The position numbers and the translations under genes are program-made. The notes beneath the pieces are model-generated. The model ran no database searches and was not told where the DNA came from. It was given only the letters and a program-made list of their open reading frames with translations. Shown piece after piece: positions 57,835-64,000 of a stretch of DNA of 64,000 nt. The DNA is from Ophthalmolycus amberensis (lineage: Eukaryota > Chordata > Actinopteri > Perciformes > Zoarcidae): positions 1-64,000 of the forward strand of contig JAFEUB010000774.1 of NCBI GenBank assembly GCA_024529925.1, given 5' to 3'. The first letter of the stretch is position 1, and the number at the start of each line of letters is the position of its first letter.

Positions 57835-60800
57835 GTAATCCTGCACCACGTGCGCTTTTGCCATGTAATATACCAGCAACGATGGGATAGTCACCATGGG
57901 TTGGAAATGTGTATTGGCTTCTGGTATGACAAGCTGCCTCAGTATAATGCTACGATTGTATCTGCCTGCATCCCAGCGGACTGCAGTCTGTAATACCAAC
58001 TTCAAAGTGTAAGTGATCTTGTCTCCTCACTTTTCTTGCTTCCAATGCTATCTGATGTGCTCGACAGGGCTCCCGGATGTTGAGGTGTTCCATTATGAAA
58101 GGATGGATGCAGTAGTGGGCCAGAACGTTACCTTGCCCTGCATTGTAAAAAACAGTCCTACTCTCACGATTGCGATTGTCAGCATTGAATGGAGGAAGAA
58201 CAACAAACATAAAAACTCAAAGGTGGCTCTGTACAGCCCAGATCGAGGATTCAATCTATTTTGGCCTAACGTTACCATGCAGATTGAGAACGCGTCGATG
58301 GGCTCCCATCTTCAACTTTACGGGGTGACAACACAGGACAGCGGTATCTATAGTTGTGACATTACAAGTTTTCCTCATGGCTCCATCTCGAGTGAAACAG
58401 TGCTCGAGATCAAAGGTAAGATGAAGGCAAGTGCATGCAAAGCCATACACTACCACAACCAGACGCTGCAGGATAGAGACGTGCAGTAACTTTCTATCTT
58501 AATGTCCAATGCATATATTTCATGTTACTCCTGATTGCATCAGAGCGCCGTTCCTCTGCCAATCTCAAAACTTATTTTCTTCTGAGCAAATGTATGTCAT
58601 AATTGCAAGAACACATCTAAAGGCTTTGCTATCCATGTATTTTCATTCCTCGGTTTGGCCTACTTTTTTTTTGCCTCATCACATTTAGTTGTCCAATGAC
58701 GCAGGCACAATACACCCTAACCTTCTATTGAACCGTAATCTGACAGAATTGTTTTTGCTAATAGTCGTTTGCTGTATTCATTTTACAGCAAATGTTTTAA
58801 ATAAGCATTATTGTGTTGTCGATCCAAATTAATCTTACATTTTCTCTCTATTAGATGATGTTACTATAATGTGTGATGTGGATAGAGCAGTCGAGGTCCA
58901 TTCTGGAGAAAATGTGACCATTAAATGCAAACTGTTCCCTGATGCAAAGTACAAATGGACCAAGGTATCGGAAAAAATCTGTTAATCAGCCCATTTCTGA
59001 CCTTACATGAATTTCATTTCGTTCATCGAACGTCAAGATGATTTGATTAACTCTGACATCAAAATCTACAATACACAAAAAAAAAAACTGTGTGAAAAAG
59101 GTATTTATATACATAATCTTGTTCTGCCCTAGAACAAGATGCTGGTGTCAGACAATGAATCTCTGGAGCTGTGGTGTGTGGCTGACGCTCACGCAGGGGT
59201 TTATACACTGAGTGTCAACACAGGAAACAAAAGTCTGCACAAAGAGTTTATCATCACGGTGCTAACAGCAACCACAAGCTTAAGGACAGGTGAGCCTCTA
59301 CACTTCTTTCCTTCTTTGTATCAAACTCAATTTCAGCATTTCCTCAGGGCTGGATTAACAATCTAGTAGAGGGCCCAAGAGACTGAAAGAGTTAATAAAC
59401 TCCACTGGACCAAAAAGCTGATACTTGAATTAATTGACTTTTGCTCACTCAATTACATTTTTTGATTAGCTGAAAAGGAAAGAGAGAGATTGAAAAGGAT
59501 TTTGAAGCCCTGTTATGAGGACGCACCAGTAACTGAATAAATTTGGCGCTACAAAAACTTTAAGAGTGAAACTGAAAATCAATTGACTGGTGGGATTCGG
59601 GTGTATACCTAACCAAGCTTCACTAAAACAGTCTACAGTTTTAAAATTGTAAAACAACCAAACTGCATGCTCTGTCCCCACTGGTGATATAGTTTGGTGT
59701 TGTGCCCTCAGTTGCCTGTGCTTAAGCAGGAAAAAAAATCCTCAGCTGTCTTTTTCTCTTCCTGTGTTCGTGCTTCTCATGAGAGTTGAACTGTAACTGA
59801 AGAAAAAACGCAAGCCGCATAGACGTCAGAACTCACTTCCTGCTCTTTACTGTCCACTTTCAAACCACAAGAACAAACACAGCAGAGTCTCAACATTGTC
59901 TCTGAATTACGACATGTGGTGAGAGCACAATCTGTTGGACATATGGGAGTAGTACAGCCCAAATGAAGGCTTGAAAAAATACTGAATTGAGATGCTTGAA
60001 ACACGTATTAGATCACAATGCATCGCAGCACTGGGTTGCATTTAATATGCTTTTCTTAGTTACGTCTCATAGGGTATGCGAGCTGAAATTCACAATGGAT
60101 CTTTCCTGGTGTAAATTTTGGGGGTATGCATGGTAGAAAACAAATAGTTGAAAACAACTGATGCACAACAGATTATCTAATGTACTCATTGGTTTAGAAT
60201 ATGTTAACACCACACAATTGAATTTGCAATTCATGCCCACACCTGTGCCTCAGGACTCTGTGCCCATGGTTTCACGGTCCAGGTTCTTGAATAAGCCCCA
60301 TTGATTATGCACAGAGTGGCCTCATAAATGCCAACTCTGTCCATGTTTTAATGAAGTACAACTGTGCACTGGGTATTTTCAAGTTTTGTAGGGCATCACT
60401 TAGTTCCTACTCCACATTCACCTTTCCAATGTGAAGCTTGTTAAAGGAATTGTTCAACATTTCGGGAAACGTGTACAAAAGCCAAGATGTAAAATCGGTA
60501 CTTGCCATTTTACTGGAGGTTAAGCGCTGGACTATTTTTTTTAGCCGGTAGCAGTTGCGAGGCAACCAGCGGGGAGACTCCAGGAAGTTACTGCACCTGC
60601 TGAAAAATTACTTCCAGATCAGGATTTGACTCCTTTTATTCCTGTAAAACTACAACCCATCGGTTTGTTCGGATTAAACAAACTAGGCTTAACCTGTAGA
60701 GGTGCTCGTCGGCAGATTGTCAATAAACAGTTTTCAGTCTTTATGCTTAAGCTAAGCAGCTACATTTTAAACTTAGAGATACGAGTGGCATCGAACTCTT

Positions 60801-62578
60801 GGCAAGAAAGCTGATAAGCCTATTTCCCAAATATTCCAATTACTTGACTGCCGCTAACATGTACACTTTCCTGGCTACAGTTTGTGAATCCATGTGCAGT
60901 TTACCATGTCAAGTATTTTTGTTTTGTGACATGTAAGCACTGTGGAGCTTCAAGAAAGTCGGTATTTGATGCAGTGCCAACATCAAAACATTGCAGTCTA
61001 TGGTTGCTTACAGAATATTTAATTCATATTTTGCTACTTTCAGATCTTGCGACAGTGCCACCACAGTCTAATGTAACTGAGGAGGGTTTGATCGAACCAG
61101 CAGACAGCGGCCTTACCACGTCACCGACCACCGGGCTTTCAACAACTGACGCCAATATAGCTCGGACCATGAATATGAGCGCCGATGTAAAAGATGATAA
61201 TCCAAACTCCAGAAATACCACAGCTGAAGAGCATATGACCCCTTTAACAAATTCTACACATGTCAGTGTCACGTTATCCCCTATCACACACACCGAACCC
61301 AATCACTTTAACAACTCCACTGATCAGAAGATAAACCCAACATCAGTGGCCAGCAATCTATCCACAACATCCAGTTATGGTGATAAGCTTTTCAGATCAA
61401 CATATGGGACGAAGAATGAGTCTATGGGAGGCAATCCTGATGCAACCCCGACTCTGAGCACTGGAAATACAACGATAGTCATTGAGGATGAACGTGACAC
61501 ATTTGATCCAGGTTGGCAAATTTGTTATATTTCCCTCCCATGAATAAAACATTCCAAGGATAGAATCTGTGACTATTATCAACCATACTACGACCTGATT
61601 AAAGGTTTTTTAGTGATGCTCTCAGATTGTTTTGGGCACATTATTTGCTGTGGATTCTGCGAGCAGCAGAAGTGCTGGAGAGAATACAATAAAAACCGTT
61701 TCAAAGCAGCAAATAACTAGAGACAGCAGCGCTAAATGCTGGAAGGCAAGACCCCTTAAGAAAAATAAAGATGAATAACAGCCTCAGTTTCTTTGATTTC
61801 ACCATCTGTATCTTCATCACACATGAAGGCGTTGCAGATTCCAGTTTTATCAGCCTCAGGCTAGATGCATTTAAAAAAAAAAAGAAGGTAGAAATCTTGT
61901 TTAAAAAGAGTGCAACCTGCTGAGGGGGAGGATGGCATGACACTTTTCTGCCTCTCGGCAAAAAGCTTTTGTAACTTTACGTTTAATATCAATATTTATT
62001 GGAGTCTGCAGGGTTTCACCTGAGCAAGCTGATCGATATCTTAGAAACACATCTTTTGCTGCTGCTGTCCCCTAAAATGACACTATTTCCCCTCACTGAA
62101 TTTGCTTCTCAGGTGCTGGTGGTGCACAGAGTCATCTGTTGTCGTTATTCATCGTTCCAATCCTGGTATTGATAGCTGCGGCTGGCTTTCTCTGCTTGAG
62201 ACGAAAAATGAAGGAGAGGTAAAACTCTTAACTATCCACGCAACTATCCTCTCCACCTGCTTGTATTTATTCAGGGTCATGCACTGGGTGAACCTCATGT
62301 CTCTCATTTTTACCGATAGAAACACATGATCTATAAAAACTGCATGCTTTTAAGATACAACTAATTTTCTAGCAATGGCACGAGTCAATATTCCTGCTCT
62401 CTCTCTCTCTCTCTCTCTCTGCAGGATGAATCTACCGCCCTCGTTCAAACCCCCTCCACCTCCAGTCAAGTATACAGCTGCAAGACACCATGAGATTTCA
62501 ACACAGCCTATCCCCACTTCAAGATGTAACTCCGTGACAGAACTTAAAGATATGAAACAAATGTTTATCAATGTGTAA
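57774..62578 (+). CDS. cd96: CD96 (TACTILE)-like lymphocyte receptor, gene span, 7 coding exons
   Basis: The join of 57774-57834, 58068-58415, 58855-58964, 59133-59289, 61044-61511, 62113-62218 and 62425-62578 encodes 467 residues. In mammals CD96 is a T/NK-cell surface receptor for nectin-family ligands (CD155). Order: signal peptide 1-20; V-type Ig 22-136 with Cys45, Trp62 and DSGIYSC ending at Cys117, and FPHG at 122-125 like the F-G loop motif of CD96, CD226 and TIGIT; second Ig 137-220; Ser/Thr/Asn-rich stalk 227-381; membrane helix 390-410 followed by RRK; tail with FKPPPPPVKYT at 424-434, the CD96 hallmark. ATG 57774 has G at -3 and +4 and gives a compact signal peptide; in-frame ATGs at 57729 and 57753 are possible starts. 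All introns are GT-AG. CD226 or TIGIT is less likely given the stalk and tail. Confidence 0.82.
58068..58415 (+). CDS. cd96: cd96 exon 2 (V-type Ig domain)
   Basis: The acceptor is GCTCGACAG and the donor is GTAAGA at 58416, phases 1-1, the usual symmetric Ig-domain exon. Seen: VTLPC (Cys45), VSIEW (Trp62), LQLYGV then DSGIYSC (Cys117), and FPHG. N-glycosylation sites are at Asn40, Asn88 and Asn95. Confidence 0.9.
58855..58964 (+). CDS. cd96: cd96 exon 3 (first half of Ig domain 2)
   Basis: The acceptor is CTCTATTAG and the donor is GTATCG, entering in phase 1 and leaving in phase 0. It encodes residues 137-173, with Cys143, an NVT site, the B-strand Cys161 (VTIKC) and Trp171 (YKW). The Ig domain is split by an intron right after the tryptophan strand. 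Confidence 0.8.
59133..59289 (+). CDS. cd96: cd96 exon 4 (second half of Ig domain 2)
   Basis: The acceptor is TGCCCTAG and the donor is GTGAGC, phase 0 in and 1 out. It encodes residues 174-225. The F-strand reads HAGVYTLSV, so Leu199 stands where the conserved Ig cysteine is expected. Cys188 sits in the preceding strand (LELWCV). Asn-linked sites NES and NKS are present. Confidence 0.8.
59290..61043 (+). other. cd96 intron 4 (1.75 kb)
   Basis: The intron separates the Ig part from the stalk. It carries a MITE at 60441-60840. The rest shows no exon-like segment or RNA gene. An open frame runs into the acceptor from 60884 but has no supporting signal. Confidence 0.7.
60441..60840. mobile_element. 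Non-autonomous DNA transposon (fish MITE)
   Basis: It begins TTAAAGGAATTGTTCAACAT followed by TTCGGGAAA and ends with the imperfect inverse (TATTTCCCAAATATTCC). Interior phrases GCGCTGGACTATTTTTTTTA, GGCAACCAGC and GACTCCAGGAAGTTACTGC are those of a very common percomorph MITE. Diverged ends and no clear duplication point to an older insertion. Confidence 0.6.
61044..61511 (+). CDS. cd96: cd96 exon 5 (mucin-like stalk)
   Basis: The acceptor is CTACTTTCAG and the donor is GTTGGC, phases 1-1. It encodes residues 227-381, very rich in Thr, Ser, Asn and Pro with many N-x-S/T sites (NVT, NTT, NST, NLS) and no cysteine. This is a long O- and N-glycosylated spacer, as known for CD96. The GTTGGC donor is weak. 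Reading through it would end after 10 codons at TGA 61542-61544 and give a protein without the membrane helix, a possible secreted form. Confidence 0.85.
62113..62218 (+). CDS. cd96: cd96 exon 6 (transmembrane)
   Basis: The acceptor is TGCTTCTCAG and the donor is GTAAAA, phase 1 in and 2 out. It encodes residues 383-416: a short linker, the hydrophobic helix SLFIVPILVLIAAAGFLCL, and a basic stop-transfer RRKMK. Confidence 0.9.
62397..62420 (+). repeat. (CT)n microsatellite serving as polypyrimidine tract
   Basis: An uninterrupted CT run directly precedes the GCAG acceptor of cd96 exon 7 (exon starts 62425). Its position means the splice-site pyrimidine tract is itself a variable microsatellite. 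Confidence 0.85.
62425..62578 (+). CDS. cd96: cd96 exon 7 (cytoplasmic tail)
   Basis: The acceptor is CTCTGCAG in phase 2 and the stop is TAA at 62576-62578. It encodes residues 418-467. FKPPPPPVKYT at 424-434 matches the hallmark proline-rich and tyrosine segment of CD96. The tail then differs: VKYTAA instead of an ITIM, and HHEI where human has a YHEM motif. Confidence 0.88.
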
Positions 62579-63249
62579 TGTCTCATATATTTCCAATGAC
62601 AGTTGATGCATTGCAAGTTATTGTGGGGATATAGTGTGTGTGTGTGTGCACTGTATCCTATTTTGGTTACATGCAGAATGACGAAGTGTATCACTTGCAG
62701 TTATGGTCAGTTAAAACTGCAGTTACAATACAGACAATTGTACAAATGTTGGCTTTGTGTGTAACTGGGTTGGGTTCTATGCTTTTTTGTGTAAAGTGGT
62801 GTAAAAATTATGTTTCTATCATTTGAAAATGAAAGCTGGCTTAATTTGACTCTGTGCAGCTGTGGCTCAGAGGTATAACGGGTTGTCTTTAAATCAGAAG
62901 ATTGGCAGCATGGACACTTAACCCCATGTTGCTCCTCAGACCTGTGCCTATACGGTTAAAGAATGGGTGTGAATGGTTAGTTAGTCCTGATGGGCAGGTG
63001 GCACCTTGCATGGTAGGCCCTGCCATCAGTGTGTGAATGGGTGAATGTAGTGTTAAAGCGCTTTCAGTGGTCAGAAAACTAGAAATGTACTATACCGTAG
63101 TCTACTTACCATTTAAATTGACCTTGAGCAATTGCATTGACGGTGCTTGTGTTACTTACATTCTTTTATGGTATTCTTGCAATATTATATATGCACTGCG
63201 TCTTTCTAATAAAGTCCAAGCAACTATATATTATGCAGCAATGAATAAA
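62579..63249 (+). other. cd96 3' UTR with polyadenylation signals
   Basis: AATAAA occurs at 63208-63213 and at 63244-63249, giving a 3' UTR of about 650-690 nt. More than a third of it is a SINE (62858-63115). Confidence 0.6.
62858..63115 (+). repeat. tRNA-derived SINE in the cd96 3' UTR
   Basis: It begins AGCTGTGGCTCAGAGGTATA (A-box region) and continues with CTGATGGGCAGGTGGCACCT, TTGCATGGTAGGCCCTGCCA, GTGTTAAAGCGCTTTCAGTG and ACTAGAAATGTACTATACCG. These are the phrases of a widespread fish SINE. The B-box area is degraded. Orientation is the same as the gene. Confidence 0.75.
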
Positions 63250-63259
63250 CATTGTATTT

Positions 63260-63730
63260 CCATCTAAACTTCTGAACTATTATGGCTGATTTTCTTTCCA
63301 ATTCTGTCTTTCATCTCTTATAGTTGCGAATTAGGTTTTCTTGCCCAGATGTCCAATGAGTTGCTCTTAATTTTTGCAGCTGTTTAGTGCTAATGCAGCA
63401 AATTGACAGACACATTTATATCAAAGACCACAGAGTGACACTGGAGACTACAAAGTGGGACCTAAACCACAAACCACATCGGCTAAATATCATAACAGCC
63501 ACTTGATACCACCTCTTACACGCACACACACACACACACACACACATACATTACAGGACGTGGGTAAATGTTAATATAGCTTTTCATATTTGAGTATTTA
63601 CAGGTTTTATTAAAGAAAATTATTCTTGTGTGTTGATTATTTCTTTGAAACTAAAAAAATAGTTTGTAGACCACACTACGAGGGCCGTGCTTAATTCGGT
63701 CTCAGCACATTTTTTTTTCACACACACTGT

Positions 63731-63761
<31 letters not shown>

Positions 63762-64000
63762 TGCATTTAGCTGTACTGAGAAACCTTTCAAAACGGCTTT
63801 TGTTTTTCTTTCCCATTTTCCGACCACAGTAGCAAAACCACAATGTCCTCCGTGTAAGGCAAATTACATTCTTGATATCTATAGCTCTGAAGCCCCATGC
63901 ACACAGACAACCCATATATCACATGAAGCTCAATTGTACCGTATTCAACCCAAATTCACATGTGTGCTCGTCGGAGATTCTCGCTTTCAGGAAACTGATA
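63260..64000. other. Downstream flank of cd96, simple repeats only
   Basis: CA microsatellites lie at 63521-63547 and 63731-63760. No exon or other element is recognised before the window ends. Confidence 0.6.

Noticed and set aside
60884..61043. 5' extension of cd96 exon 5
   Set aside because: The open frame is continuous, but a good polypyrimidine-AG acceptor lies at 61043 and the extension is not Thr/Ser-rich like the stalk.

Overview
The window looks like nuclear DNA from a teleost fish, probably a percomorph. It is AT-rich and low in gene density, with two multi-exon vertebrate genes in large non-coding tracts, fish-type interspersed repeats (hAT MITEs, a DIRS-type relic, L2-like LINE debris, tRNA-derived SINEs) and long CA/CT microsatellites. 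No prokaryotic, phage or CRISPR feature was seen.

Layout. Positions 1-3600 are upstream sequence. Positions 3760-24643 (+) hold a melatonin receptor of MT2/Mel1b type (mtnr1b) in four coding exons, giving a 364-residue seven-helix GPCR. Intron 1 is 19.1 kb; the other two are 108 and 536 bp. The upstream 200 bp contain a sequence matching the full ROR/REV-ERB element consensus and a 15-codon upstream ORF. Positions 25.6-57.6 kb are a repeat-rich intergenic tract. It holds two hAT elements with perfect 8-bp target-site duplications, a third hAT-like element (7/8 duplication) ending in a large palindrome, a decayed DIRS-type reverse transcriptase, a decayed L2-like LINE, and several simple repeats and hairpins. 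Positions 57774-62578 (+) hold a seven-exon gene for a 467-residue type I membrane protein: signal peptide, V-type Ig, a second atypical Ig, a Ser/Thr-rich stalk, a membrane helix and a short tail. I identify it as CD96 (TACTILE) from the tail motif around FKPPPPP-x-KYT and from the F-G loop FPxG motif shared by CD96, CD226 and TIGIT.

The genes are neighbours on the same strand about 33 kb apart (stop to start). Nothing in the sequence says they work together: one is a G-protein-coupled receptor for the night hormone melatonin, the other a lymphocyte receptor expected to bind nectin-family ligands. I found no convincing previously undescribed system. The points most worth a second look are the extra introns of mtnr1b and its RORE-like site, the missing canonical Ig cysteine and altered signalling motifs of cd96, and the fold-back and transposon structures at 31.2, 33.6-34.8 and 54.9-55.7 kb. 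Family assignments come from motif recognition by eye; no database search was run.
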